Shown here: positions 1 through 11,059 of the stretch, in pieces | How positions within the stretch are numbered: the first letter of the stretch is position 1 | Layout of the letters: each line of letters starts with the position of its first letter | Assembly: GCA_033398695.1 (NCBI GenBank) | Contig: CM065811.1 | Span: 116,545,501 to 116,609,500, forward strand | Direction: 5' to 3' | DNA from: Orobanche coerulescens | Lineage: Eukaryota > Streptophyta > Magnoliopsida > Lamiales > Orobanchaceae | Length of the DNA: 64,000 bases | Translations under genes and position numbers: made by a program | Notes under the pieces: generated by a model | What the model was told of the DNA's origin: nothing | Databases searched by the model: none | Seen by the model: only the letters and a program-made list of their open reading frames with translations

Positions 1-366
1 GGTTAAAAGATAAAACAATAATGTGCCCAGTTCTATACACATACTATATGCCACAAGTACTAAACACAATTATATTACACAATACTGTGTAAAGAAAATC
101 ATGCATCGCAATTAACTCACTAAGATAAAATCGAGATACACAGGTACTTCACATAAAAGAGGAGACTTACATCCACAGGTCGCACGGAGGTGACGGTCGC
201 CCACGATACTAATCTCGTCCGACAACATAACCGACACGTTGTGACTACGCACAACTCAACTTGTCACCTGATGACTCAAACGACATGACAACACATTACT
301 CGACAAATCACGACTTGACTCGACCCGACACCTAGGTTTCCGCAACCTAATCTACGATACCATAAA
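1..366 (-). mobile_element. Fragment of minus-strand gypsy-type element
   Basis: No gene is visible. The block around 161-231 (cttacatccacaggtcgcac, then a 'gatactaat' motif) recurs almost unchanged at 6563-6618, so this stretch belongs to the same repeat family as the segment left of element H. It ends where an LTR beginning TGTAACACCCC starts at 367. Orientation is inferred from the neighbouring LTR. Confidence 0.5.
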
Positions 367-1100
367 TGTAACACCCCAAAACCGTATGGGAATATTACAC
401 GCCGTAAACCCTTTCCGCAAGGATCTACCAAAGCAACGTCCATAAACAACCAAACGCTTGCCCGCCTGTGGTCAAACAATATAATAATACAGACCGTCAA
501 GGTCACTTACACATAAACACACTGCACCGATGAGGTCACACAACTCTATCAACAGGATCGACTAACAAACATTACCCACACAGGGGTGAAATACAATACA
601 ACGGAAGACTGAATCAACTCTAATAATACAACTAAACTCTACCAACTCTCAACTCTTGATTAGTATCGCACTCGTCATCCCCTTGTGCCAATCCTGTGAT
701 CGCTCCCGAACTCGCATGTACCGACGCAGTAGCAGACATCCACCCCGAATACTGGGGTTAGTAAACTCCACCGTTTTACTAGTGCAAGTATCAAACCATA
801 CGAAATGTAACAAGCAAATAGCAACTACGAATTTAATACGGAAATCAATAATCAAAAAGTTCACTAGAAGTTTTAGAATTTCGAACTCAAGTAAGAGATA
901 TTTGAAAAGGAACACATCATCTCGGGGATTTTTAAAGCAGAAAATCTTTTGGACCTCGAGTCCCAATTTACAAAACCTTTTCGAAAACATTAGGGCCTTA
1001 GCCCGATTCTCGTTTCAAAGCACACCAAATAATATATCATTATGAATCCGAGATCCATATTTAAATTGTTACCCGAACAATCACTGCTACACGATCACTG

Positions 1101-1480
1101 TTCGTACACATCATGTACCGAACTCCGGAGGCCTCGACGGACCTTACCCGAACTACACACATTGTTCGTACACATCATGTACCGAACTCCGGAGGCCTCG
1201 ACGGACCCTACCCGGCTACAACACACACTGTTCGTACACATCATGTACCGAACTCCGGAGGCCTCAACGGACCCTACCCGGCTACAGCATCGTTCGTACA
1301 CATCATGTACCGAACTCCAGAGGTCTCGTCAGACCTTACCTAGATCACACACCTTGTCCGTACACGTCATGTACCGGACTCCAGAGGCCTCGTCAGACCC
1401 TACCTGGTTCACACACTTTGTTCGTACACATCATGTACCGAACTCCAGAGGCCTCGTCAGACCCTACCTGGATCACACAC
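1101..1480. repeat. Tandem repeat, about 64 bp x 6
   Basis: Units start with ttcgtacacatcatgtaccg at about 1101, 1165, 1231, 1293, 1357 and 1421, so the period is 62-66 bp. Each unit holds an 'aactcc(g/a)gaggcctcg' block. The array lies in the transcribed part of LTR G, in the same relative place as the gatctatgctgag array of LTR B. Confidence 0.9.
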
Positions 1481-2437
1481 ACATCGACTCGACACATTTC
1501 ATAATCATTAAATGTCAAGTCATTCCACATTACGCGGAATGTACAATCAAGCAAGTAAACCAAAACAACACAAACATCATGATCATCAAAACGACTCTTA
1601 ACCAACACAACACACATTCGGTACACAATTCATTGAAGAAACACTTGTACAACCATCTCATATGTACATCGAAATCCTGCACAAATGGCACAACGCCTAA
1701 CACGTATACCAATATATCACTATTATCACAAAGCCTTCAAATTTCGGAAAACACAACCAACTCAAACGGAACATATTTACGGAGGCAAGCAAAATCGTTA
1801 TACATATCATACGTAATTACTATTCACAAGATACAAGTCGTATAATAAGATACTTGCCTTAATAACCGCTACCAAACGCTCCGAAGAACACGGTTCGACC
1901 GGGAAGCTCGGACCCCGAAGAAGACAACGAACGAAAGGGTTCCGACTCGAGTTCTTCACAAGAATTCGACCCTAACAACATATAATCAATAAAACCAATT
2001 TCAACACCATGAATACGAAGAAAATCATCCTAGTTCTACCCGTTGAGACAATTCATCGGACACCACGCGTGCATAAGGAAAAGAAATCGGTCAACGGTGG
2101 ATTAACGGGATTTCATCCCAACCAATAACAAGAAAACCAAGGGTTACGATTATACTATCAAAATCTAACAACAACATCGGTAAATTCGAATTAAAACACA
2201 AGATCACCACCAAATCCTCCCCAAAATCATACTAGTATTTAAGTAGTTCTTAGCTCATGATGATTCAATCCCTATAATCCGAAGAACACGTGCTAAATCC
2301 ACAATCCGAGCTAAACGATTGAAGGAGGATGAAGAAAATAAAACACTCAAATGATTTGTGAAGTAAAAACCTCCCTCCGGCTCTCTCTCTCGGTTGCAGG
2401 TGAAGAAACGGGAAAATGAGTGAAATGCCGAGAAAAC

Positions 2438-2449
2438 GAATTTATAGGA
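2438..2449 (-). promoter_or_regulatory. TATA-like box of LTR G
   Basis: Minus-strand CCTATAAATTCG sits directly downstream, in transcription direction, of the palindrome array at 2450-2725. Position and sequence fit a Pol II promoter in the LTR; no transcript data are available. Confidence 0.55.
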
Positions 2450-2725
2450 CGGACAGACTCGACCGTGTCCGACATGACACGGCGCGGGCGCGCAATCGGC
2501 CGGCAGGACTCGGCCGTGTCCGCATGACACGGTCGTGTCGCTAAGGCGCTCGGCATCGACTCGCCGTGTCTGGAACACGGCCGAGCCTCGGGCGGGCTAC
2601 CGGCTTATCCGGACGAGTACGGCACGGCCGTGCTGCACGACATGGTCGGGTCTCGAGGCGCTGCTTCGGCTTATCCGGGACGAGTACGACACGGGCCGTG
2701 TCGGACGACACGGCCGAGTCCGTCG
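2450..2725. repeat. Palindrome array in LTR G (GACACGGCCGTGTC type)
   Basis: Repeated imperfect copies of an ACACGGCCGTGT palindrome and its half sites, for example acacggcgcg, acacggccgag and cacgggccgtgtcg. The array is GC-rich in an otherwise AT-rich region and abuts the TATA-like box. The same core recurs in both E LTRs. Confidence 0.8.
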
Positions 2726-3407
2726 GCGTGATCGCCAAATGAGCGGGTGAAAGAAAACGATCATAACTCTCTCGTCCGGACTCGATTGGCTCACCGTTCA
2801 ACCATTGGAAAGCTAACTCGATTCTCTATAATATTGCAAAGATTCAGAATTTTTGGAGTTACCAAAAATTAATGGTGATCCAACAAAGTCGAACTCATAC
2901 TTAGAAAAGTCGTTTAGTAATCCCGAATTCAACAAAACGACACCGAAACCCGAACACGAATACGAACCGAAGATACGGTTACGAAGTAATCACAAGGACG
3001 AATCTAAGAGCTAGTAGAACACACGATTCCGACCACCCGAAGGCTCGAAATTCGACAACGGAAGGTAATTACCCCAAACTTTGGGAAATTACGAAAATGG
3101 CCCAAATGCCCGAAAATCACCATACGACAACGAATAATCAAACCGAAGCTCACAACACGTATAACAACGTTAAATGAACTTACGAAAAAACACAAACGTC
3201 GGCCAACGAGATTCGCAAGAACCGAACTCAAGCGCGAAAAGTCGCTAAAAAGCACTAACTCAACAAAGCAAAGACCAAACGAACTCGGATGACAAAAGTG
3301 CAGAATTAAATATTCTCCGAATGACGAAACGGTCATGAGAGAGTCGTCAAAACAGACTCCGACCAAAAAAAGAAATTTACCGAAAATCGAAAATTGCGGA
3401 TATTACA

Positions 3408-4502
3408 TCGGACACAGTGCGTCCAACCGGGTGAGCTCGACGGGGCTTACGGTGACACGTGGCAGTGGACTACGGTGTCAGGACTGTGTGTGTGATTGTG
3501 GTGATTGATATAGTCCGTGCGGGTTGTTATGCCTACGGAGACACGTGACAGTGGATCACGGTGTCGGAATTGGTTATGTTTGGTTAATAGTCCGTGTGGG
3601 TTGTTGAACCTACGGAGACACGTGACAGTGGATCATGGTGTCGGAATTGATTATGTTTGTTTAATTGTGCATGATGTACTCCGTGCGGGTTGTTGAACCT
3701 ACGGAGACACGTGACAGTGGATCACGGTGTCATGAGCATGATACTTTTCAAATCAAAGTTTTTAAAGGAAAAGTTTTAAGAAAGAATGTTGGGCCGAGTC
3801 CCACGAGATTTATGGAAATGTTTCCCGTATTGTAAACTGTTGAATTATGAAACAAGTTTTGGGTTAAGGCCCTTAAGTTTTTCGAAAGGTTTGTGAATCA
3901 GGACTTGAGGTCTTAAGGTTTTGAAATTTTAAAAATTCCCGAGATGATAATCTTATTTTCGAATGCTTCATAGCTTATCTTCCCTTGTGAAAACCTCCCG
4001 GGAATATTTGATACTTGATTATTATATTTGATCTCGATTATTAATTGCTTGTTACATTTCGTATGATTTGATACTTGCACTAGTAAAACAGTGGAGTTTT
4101 ACTAACCCCGAGTAATCGGGGGGTGGATGTCTGCTTTTGCCCGGTACATGCCGATTCAGGGAGCAACACAGATTGGCACAAGAGGATGACGAGCTACGAT
4201 ACTAATCATGAGTCGAGAGTTATTTTGATTTTTGTTGTGTTGTCGAGTTGATTTGATCTTCCATCAGTATTGTATTTCGACCCCTGTGTGGGTAATGTTA
4301 ATTAAGTTAGTTTTATCGATTGGGTTGTGTGACCTCATCGGTCTGTGTATTCACGTGTAAGTGACCATATCGGTCTGTATCATTTTATTGTTTGACCCTG
4401 GTCGGGCAAGCATTTGGTTGTTTATGGATGTTTAGCCTGGTAGATCCTTGTGGAAAGGGTCTACGGCGTGTAATATTCCCATATGGTTTTGGGGATGTTA
4501 CA
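3408..4502 (+). mobile_element. Plus-strand partial LTR, inverted relative to LTR G
   Basis: The stretch ends ...TTTTGGGGATGTTACA, the downstream LTR terminus in plus orientation. Its last 70 bases are the reverse complement of 367-440, and 3740-4200 is an imperfect reverse complement of about 660-1010, sharing the 'actaaccccgagta' and 'gatacttgcactagt' blocks. The upstream half carrying the promoter is missing. No gene is present. Confidence 0.65.
3413..3735. repeat. Tandem repeat, about 77-89 bp x 4
   Basis: Units carry tccgtgcgggttgttgaacc followed by cacgtgacagtggatcacgg, at about 3514, 3591 and 3680, with a more diverged first unit at 3413-3490. It corresponds in position to the 64-bp array of the opposite arm (1101-1480) but has a different sequence. 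Confidence 0.85.
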
Positions 4503-5186
4503 GGCACAGGGCCAAATCTGCCGGCAGTGACTCGGCAGTGTGCCGCGGACCTGCCGGCATGTGCCGCGGCACAAGGTACAGAGTGCTCGGCCAGCATTGG
4601 AAAATGAAAGTGACTTAGCTATTTCGACCATAACTCCCTCGTCCGGACTCCGATTGACTCACCGTTTGAACCATTGGAAAGATAACTCGATGCTTTATAA
4701 TATTACAAAGATTACAAATTTTTGGAGTTTCCAAAAATTAATGGTGATTTAATAAAGTAGAACTCATACCTGGAAAAGTCGCTAAAGAACACGGAATTCA
4801 ACAGAACGACACCGAGACGAACTCGGATGACAAAAAGTGTAGAATTAATCATTCTCGGAATGACGAAAAGGTGACAATAGAGTCGCTAAGATGGACTTCC
4901 GCCAAAAATAAAAATTACCGAATGAAATTACTGAATGATAATGATCGAATTACAACCGGGTATTACAGAAACTGGAAGATGTTATTTTCGAACAAGGTTC
5001 ACAAGAATCAAACCGAACTCATAAAAGTCACAATGATAAGCAGATCAATCCAAAGCAAGGTCACAACCCGTTCGAACGATGAAACCGAAATACAGAACAA
5101 GTTCAGAAAGTATCAACGAACACGAGCGAGTCGATAGACTTGAGAAAGAGGAAATGCAGAAGCCCAAAGATAATACGGGTATTACA
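4503..5186 (-). mobile_element. Two stacked minus-strand LTR upstream fragments
   Basis: The sequence ends twice in an LTR-like terminus: GGGTATTACA at 4977 and again at 5186. Bases 4508-4590 contain GTGCCGCGGCAC palindromes (a perfect one at 4561-4572), the same core as at 63774-63866. Bases 4626-4745 match 2760-2880 in LTR G and the corresponding U3 block of element E. No gene. Confidence 0.55.
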
Positions 5187-6651
5187 TTCTACCTCTTATA
5201 AAAAAAGGTCGTTCCCGCAACTCACAACAACGGGAGTAAGGTGACAACACAAAAAGCAAACGACAGAAACATCTCCCATGGGCCTCTCAGAGCCGATCCT
5301 CATATCTGTGCTAAGGCACGAACTCCGGAAGACTCGGTAACCAACTTGCACAACTGGATTCTGTGTCCCTCGAGTCCACACTTGTAATATGCTACTGGCG
5401 GGAAAAACAATTTGCATGTGCATGCTCCGGTAAATCACAGTTGAAAACACCTCGGATAGGCATACCAAATATACAAATGCTAGGTACAATGGGGCATAAC
5501 GTCGCAAAACAACATACCGAGATGCCAACTCAGCACAACATAATATCATAACATACAAAATATACAACGATCACCATCGTAAAGCAACACATATACAAAC
5601 ATCACAGAAACGATGGCATACATTCGGCGATCTCAACGGCCCGAACGATAACTAGCACATAATCACAAAACGTCATGAAATAACCACAGATGTACACAAT
5701 CATACAAACTCAAGTTTTAGCAGTCCGCACATATGCGACAGCACGCAAGTCACCACGAAATGACAACATTAAATACCACATCATACCTCTCACAGAGGGG
5801 ATGCGTGGCGAACGATCAACGTTCACGCCGCCAATTCAATCACAACTCTGGGGTTAACACCCTAACGAAAGTATGAACATCATGCATACATTCTCCGACC
5901 ACAAGCAGGAAATGATGGTTTTTAAAAACGAAAACCATCTTTTGAAAACAATTTGGAAACACCAGTGGGTCTTGAGTATCACATTACGAAAAATTGAACA
6001 AACATCATTGTCCAGACTTTGAAAACCATCATGCGTTTGATAAAATGAGGACACTTTCCTTTTAGTGAAAAACTTTCAGAAACCTTCGACCCTCGGGTCT
6101 AAGCAAAGCATTTCTAAATAATTGAAAATATCTCAAAATATTTTGGTCCCCTACTGGAATAATTTGAAATATATTGCGGCACTAGAAAGCACTTTGAAAG
6201 TACCGCGAGAAAATAATTCATTTTAAAAGTATGTCTCGAAATTTATTTTCTAGGATACTCAAGGTTTTTGAAAATCTATTAGGCTAGAATGCCTAAAACC
6301 TCACATGTAACATCATTCACTTATATACATCACAATACACGCATCGACTCGTTCAAAACCAAGACAACACCTGTCTTTTACCGGAAACAACAGTCGAATA
6401 TCATATTCAAAAGGACACAAATAAAGACAACACTCCTCATATAACTGAGATATGAGAGTCACATAAACACATCACGAAACCGAGAATCTACACAAAGATT
6501 CCATCACTTAACACATAATCATACCATCAACTCGTATCACACGAGGCACAACACAAAAGAGGGAGACTTACATCCACAGGTCGCACGAAGGTGATGATCG
6601 CCCATGATACTAATCACGACCAACAAACTCAGACGACGCATTGATAAGTGT
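5187..6651 (-). mobile_element. Noncoding 3' interior of a minus-strand gypsy element
   Basis: Immediately right of the LTR end at 5186 lies ttctacctcttataaaa followed by aaggtcgttcccgc. This resembles the reverse complement of the polypurine-tract region of element B (24687-24722, gtttcgaggacgaaac...gtgtagaa), so it should be the 3' end of a minus-strand element. No gag or pol frame is visible in the remaining 1.4 kb, and it is cut at 6652 by the Athila-like LTR. It may belong to a B-like noncoding family. Confidence 0.5.
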
Positions 6652-7017
6652 TAGTTTTGTACACTTATCCATGGTTTGTATCGATAAAATTCACCCATAA
6701 TTGAGCTAGTCTACTCGTTTTTTGCTTTTAATTAATTAGTTTTAATAATTTTATTTTTATCGGATGATGATCGGATTAAATAACTGATTTACTCAAGAAA
6801 TAACATGTTTATTAAATATTCTCTTTGTTGAATTTTTATATATTCATGTTGTAGGGCTTTCCGAGAGGAATTCGGCAGTCTTTCCGGATTCAAAATCAGA
6901 GTTATATATCAAAAGTTATCATCCGAAGAAGATTTGGGGGCAAAAACGCAAAGTCTGAGAAATTCTGGGCTGAAAACGTAACTATCAAAGCATCCAGTGA
7001 GCAAATTTACGAAGCCA

Positions 7018-7098
7018 AGTTACGGCCGTAACTACAGAAGGTTACGGCTGTAAGTCACCCTAGTTACGGCCGTAACTCCTGAATGTTACGGCCGTAAC
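7018..7098. repeat. Four GTTACGGCCGTAAC palindromes in LTR H
   Basis: Copies at about 7019-7032, 7041-7054 (one mismatch), 7063-7076 and 7085-7098. All lie 125-205 bp upstream of the TATA box. The same block is at about 11908-11990 in the second LTR, where a different copy carries the mismatch. Confidence 0.95.
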
Positions 7099-7223
7099 TC
7101 TTGACAGATTGTTATGATTTGTCTAATTTTTTATACCTTTTGTGTATTATTGAGGGGATGGCTGGCATTGATTCGATCTAATGTTATAATGCTCGAGTTT
7201 TGGAGCTATTAGATGACTTTAGG

Positions 7224-7233
7224 TCTATAAATA
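7224..7233 (+). promoter_or_regulatory. TATA box of first H LTR
   Basis: TCTATAAATA followed by a pyrimidine-rich stretch (ccttcatcattcatc) typical of a plant Pol II start region. The equivalent in LTR 2 lies at about 12114-12123. Confidence 0.65.
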
Positions 7234-8230
7234 GACCCCTTAGATCCTTCATCATTCATCATTCATCTTATAATTTTCCATTTTTTGTAAACTTTTCTTT
7301 TTGTGTGAAGAACACACTTGTGTTCTTGAGTGATATTTGTAAGTGTGGTATAGCATATCTTGTTCAGAGAGTTTATTGCTTCTATCTCCTTTATCTACTA
7401 AGGGAGTTAGGATCAATTCTTTCTCTTGATTCAACTAATAATGACCACCAAAGCTTGTAATATGTATAATAAACCCTTCATGGGCTAAGTAACCTTTAGT
7501 TGGGATTATAAACAAGGTTAGTCATGTTATTTATGTTTGTATAAAGATCTATTGTGAATTACTTATTATTGTGTGTGATTTTCATTGTTTTAACAATCTT
7601 TATTTCTTTGGCCAATAAATGACGATATTTATGGTCTTCATATGTTACGAAAGAAAATATGTTTGATTAGATCAAATGATCTTCACTCTAAGTTGTTCTA
7701 GGGGATAGAAATATACCTCTAGTCCTTAGATGATTCTTTGAGTTATTTTCATAAATCCTAATGCTATGTATTGAAGCCAATCAACATAGAAATATAGTGG
7801 ATTGATTCAATATGTAAGGGGCGTTTTATAGTTCGAAAGAGAAACCGTCTTTTTAAGGAAAATCGAATCTACACAACATAATAAGTAAATTCATCTTATG
7901 ATCTCCTATACATCTTTTATAACTAATGATGAACTAAGTTTGTAATCCCAACTATTTCATTTTATCGTTAATCAATCTATTATTATTGCAATCTTTTTAT
8001 TTCCTTAAAATATTAGAACTATTATTGCATTTACTTTGCAAATATTAAACCAAACTTTTTAATTATGTGTTTCACTCATATTAGTATCTATAAAAATAGA
8101 CTAATAGTGTATAATTCAAATTATAACCAAACTTCCTTGTGGGATCGATAAACCGGACTCAAAAAGTCCACTTTACTACTTGATACGATATCGTGCACTT
8201 GCGATAGTTACACTAAAAACGTGTCAAGTT

Positions 8231-8250
8231 TTTGGCGCCGTTGCCGGGGA
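8231..8250 (+). other. Primer-binding site of element H, first copy
   Basis: TTTGGCGCCGTTGCCGGGGA four bases after the LTR end. This is the signature PBS region of plant Athila/Tat-lineage gypsy elements. An identical copy follows the second LTR near 13117. Confidence 0.9.
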
Positions 8251-8460
8251 AGTATAAGTTATATTTGAAATCTTACATTGTAAACTATTTTTATAGGTAC
8301 AACTTTCTCGACATTGTAACTTAGTACTCAATTGTGTTTGTCCGGTCAAGTGGCGGATAACGGTATTCCGTGACTATTAAAGTCGGATTTTTCAGTTTCC
8401 CACAACAACTGATATTTGTAAATATTTCCTCTATTTATTTTCATTTTTATTTTTTTTATA

Positions 8461-9084
8461 ATGGAAGAAACATTGTATAAAATTCAAAAAAGATTTTCCT
8501 TTCTAAGCAAAAATGCAATTTTAAAAATTTACAAGGCAAGGCTTGAAGGGATGAGGTTGCTTATGAATAAAAGTATACCTTTTGACATAAGATTCATTAT
8601 TGAAGCCAAAGTAAGAATATAGGGTGAATTCACAGAAACACCGACTAGATTTTTACCAGGGCTTGGAAAAAGTTCATATGCGAAGAAATGACGAGCAAAG
8701 ATAATAGCCGTTTGTTATAAATATGCTAGATGGAACTGTAATTTAAAATGTCGATCTTTAGGAATTCCATCTACAAACAGAGAAGATAAAATTCAGTTCA
8801 TTAAGGATGGTCTGAATAAGGAGAATTTAGATGATATCGAAATTTCTCTTGACACGCATCCTAGTGGACTCGTACATTACGGAATTCGATGTTTGTGGAA
8901 TAAATTCAAACCAGAATATGAACAACATCTTGGGAATCTGACGTTGAAAGACCCTATTTGCCAATTTGTAAGAAAATTGGATGGGAAGCTTCTCCCCGAC
9001 TCATAGAAGGCGTTTAGACCGTTTCTGAACGTAAAATCAGAGGAAGATGTGAGCCACAATCACAACTACTATACATACGCGTAA
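8461..9084 (+). pseudogene. Unidentified 207-codon ORF with three in-frame stops
   Basis: Starting at an ATG (MEETLYKIQKRF...), one frame runs without a shift to the stop at 9082-9084, broken only by TAG at 8620, TGA at 8689 and TAG at 9004. Each stop can be explained by one C-to-T change (CAG to TAG, CGA to TGA). The product would be basic and globular-looking, with no signal peptide, coiled coil or zinc motif that I recognise. It sits where an Athila element should carry gag, between the PBS leader and the LOG fragment. It resembles neither the gag at 13324 nor any family I know. It could be a captured host gene or a degenerate element-specific gene. Confidence 0.5.
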
Positions 9085-9228
9085 GTATCTTTTATTTTTA
9101 TCGTGTGGTGAGATTTTCTGAATAAAAAAATGTGATACGCGATAAATGCTTTCATTATTTTATTAAGTAGTTGAAGCACAATCAACGCAATCACAAACTT
9201 GTTAAACAATTTTTACCTTCTTTTTCCT

Positions 9229-9237
9229 CTATAAATA
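9229..9237 (+). promoter_or_regulatory. TATA-like box upstream of the LOG pseudogene
   Basis: CTATAAATA lies 79-87 bp before the LOG ATG, followed by a CT-rich leader (tttctttcattcatccctc, tttctctgtttctctct). This is the layout of a plant gene promoter and 5' UTR, so the captured segment may include its own promoter. Confidence 0.45.
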
Positions 9238-9315
9238 AACTTTGTGCTTGTTTCTTTCATTCATCCCTCAAACTTGCACTTTTCTCTGTTTCTCTCTAAA
9301 TAATTTCTTTTCAAA

Positions 9316-9962
9316 AATGGAGTCATCATCTTCAACAAAAATTTAGCGATCTGCATTTTTGGTGGAGCTAGTTATGGATTATAGGCATGCTTTACATAAG
9401 GTGCCCACTACTTGGGTCGTATCTTAGGAGAAAATTGCATTCATGTAGTTTAAGGAGGAGGAAGTCTAGGATTAATGGGACGAGTCATGCCTATATGGAA
9501 GGAGTAATAGTGTTGTGAATAATCCCAAAACCTCTGGCTGAAAGTAAAATCACCGGGTCAACTATTGGAGATGAGTTTAGATCTGTAAATATGCAAGATC
9601 GCATAACTCACATGATAAATAATTCTGGCGCCTTTATCACCCTTCCCGGTGGTTTTGGCACCCTTGAGGAACTTTTTCATGTGGTTACTAGAGCCCAGCT
9701 AAATGTTCATCAAAAACCAATTGGTGTGCTTAATGTCAATGGTTTCTTTGATGGTTTACTGTCTTTCATCGACTACTCTACTGAAAAGGGTTTTATTTAC
9801 GAGCGTGCTAAACGAATCATAGTGGTTGCAACAACACCAGAAGAACTAATCAAAAAACTCAATGAATTTGTTCCTCAACTAGATCCAGCTCTAGCTAAAA
9901 TTGTCTGGATGGAAGATTTTATCGTGAGAAAACGAAAAGTGGATTCATTCCTCTCCCTTTGA
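9316..9962 (+). pseudogene. LOG: LOG cytokinin-activating phosphoribohydrolase, intronless pseudogene
   Basis: LOG enzymes cleave cytokinin riboside 5'-monophosphate to the active free base. The last 123 codons (9591-9962) are open and contain the family motif PGGFGTLEE at 9645-9671, preceded by the conserved arginine of MQDRITHM. They continue through QKPIGVLNVNGFF and a C-terminal FVPQLDPALAK. Upstream pieces are readable in shifted frames: ICIFGGASYG near 9350, GGSLGLMGRV near 9460 and IIPKPLAESKITGS near 9525. So the N-terminal Rossmann half is present but broken by several stops and frameshifts. Total length (about 647 nt) equals a full LOG coding sequence of about 215 codons, with no introns although plant LOG genes normally have several. 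It lies between Athila-like LTRs, so it was probably captured from mRNA by the retroelement. LOG identity is firm; the subfamily is not. Confidence 0.9.
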
Positions 9963-10759
9963 TATCCCATGTCGGACCTCTTTTATTTTTACTTTCTATC
10001 GTGTGTAATAATCGTGGTAAATGGTGGCAGCTTAAGGAGTTTCTTCTTGATCTCTTGACGCGCATCTATTCGCGATTTATGTATTGTTATTTTATTACTG
10101 TAATTTTTATTGTGTGTTTTTTATAATAGCATTGATGGCAGCGTAAGGCGACTCTTCGGACTTTCTTGATGCGCATCTTAAAAAATGTGTTATACTTCCG
10201 AGTATATTTTATTTTCTTTTGTTGTGTGCCTAGTGTATTTATTCTCTTGCAGATTCTAAAAGGCGTTAGCTCAAACATCAATTTTCTTAACAGGAAGTAT
10301 TCTGCTTTTTCTGCATTGCTTTTTATTTTATTTTATTTTTTTTAAAAAACTGAGGACAGTTTTATTTTCAAGTTTGGGGGTGGTTTGTTTTATTATTTTG
10401 GTGTATTGTAATTTTGGTGTGTTTTGATTGATTTGGTTATTTGCCTTAATTTTTTATTTTTGATATTTCTAGATCTGGTCATAACACCAATAAATTAGCT
10501 ATATACAAGTTTCTAAAATCATTTTAACCGGTTAAAAAAATTGTATATTCCAGAATTTTTTTAGCCTTAATCTCTCTTTCCAAGCCTTGTAATTATCATA
10601 TAAAATCGAGTCATTCGTTACCTTGAGAAAAGAAGAATCAATCGGTTGATGAAAAATAGAACTGAAATTTACTTAATTTATGGAGTTTTTGATTTTTCAT
10701 GCTTAAACTAAGAAATAATTTTCTGCAAAAATTCTATTTCCAAAAAAAAAAAAGAGTCA
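9963..10759. other. AT-rich stretch without a gene inside element H
   Basis: No coding frame is credible. Two loosely repeated blocks occur (ggcagcttaaggag near 10026 and ggcagcgtaaggcg near 10138, each followed by 'cttgatgcgcatct'-like sequence). A polypurine-like tcaagtttgggggtgg at about 10369-10384 follows 'ctgaggacag', as in the 3' noncoding part of Athila elements; it may be a relic or duplicated PPT. Confidence 0.5.
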
Positions 10760-11059
10760 TTGGTGAAAAGAGCTACACGTTAGCAAATAACGGTGTGAAA
10801 GCTATCACCTAAAAAAAATAACGAAAAGGAGAAGTGTTGAGCAGCAACAGCTGCCTAATTTTGGGGGTCTTAAATTTTGCGAAAAATAAAGGACTAACCA
10901 TTGTTGGTGCATAGCTGTCGTCTCAGAAAAATTGGTGAAAAGCGCTACACGTTAGCAAATAACGGTGTGAAAGCTATCACATTTTAAAAAAATGAGATAG
11001 AAATTGTGTTAGTGAAAAGAGCTACACGTTAGCAAATAACGGTATGAAAGCTATCACTA
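10760..11059. repeat. Three dispersed copies of a hairpin-forming unit of about 50 bp
   Basis: The unit gagctacacgttagcaaata plus acggtgtgaaagctatcac occurs at about 10770, 10941 and 11020. Within it ACACGTTA and TAACGGTGT, and the outer AGCT pair, are complementary around a short loop. The copies are separated by unrelated sequence of 30-120 bp. Confidence 0.85.

Larger units (their letters stand above)
367..3407 (-). mobile_element. Family G gypsy LTR, about 3.0 kb
   Basis: The block begins TGTAACACCCC and ends GCGGATATTACA on the plus strand, the paired termini expected of an LTR (read on minus: TGTAATATCCGC...GGGGTGTTACA). On the minus strand it has a palindrome array, then a TATA-like box near 2438-2449, then a long leader holding a 64-bp tandem array, the same layout as LTRs A and B. 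No internal region is attached on either side and no matching 5-bp target duplication is visible (ataaa versus tcgga), so it is either a decayed solo LTR or a broken end. No coding capacity is credible; the long plus-strand frame at 1042-1845 simply reads the tandem repeat. Confidence 0.7.
6652..8226 (+). mobile_element. Athila-like LTR, first copy (element H)
   Basis: TGATAAGTG...ACGTGTCA, 1575 bp, nearly identical to 11532-13111. It is followed by a TTTGGCGCCGTTGCCGGGG primer-binding site. It contains four GTTACGGCCGTAAC palindromes at 7018-7098 and a TATA box (tctataaata) at 7224-7233. Short frames inside, such as 7200-7460, occur in both LTRs and code for nothing recognisable. The flank before 6652 reads cgcat; its partner duplication is not in the window. 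Confidence 0.9.

Noticed and set aside
1042..1845. 267-codon plus-strand frame
   Set aside because: Its repetitive YRTPEAS-type protein is just translation of the 64-bp tandem repeat; it has no promoter or homology.
2255..2801. Overlapping Arg/Pro-rich frames on both strands
   Set aside because: They come from the GC-rich palindrome array; similar spurious frames occur in the E arrays at 46091-46387 and 53285-53577.
7200..7460. 86-codon frame repeated at 12090-12350
   Set aside because: Part of the two H LTRs, spanning the TATA box and start region; not a plausible protein.
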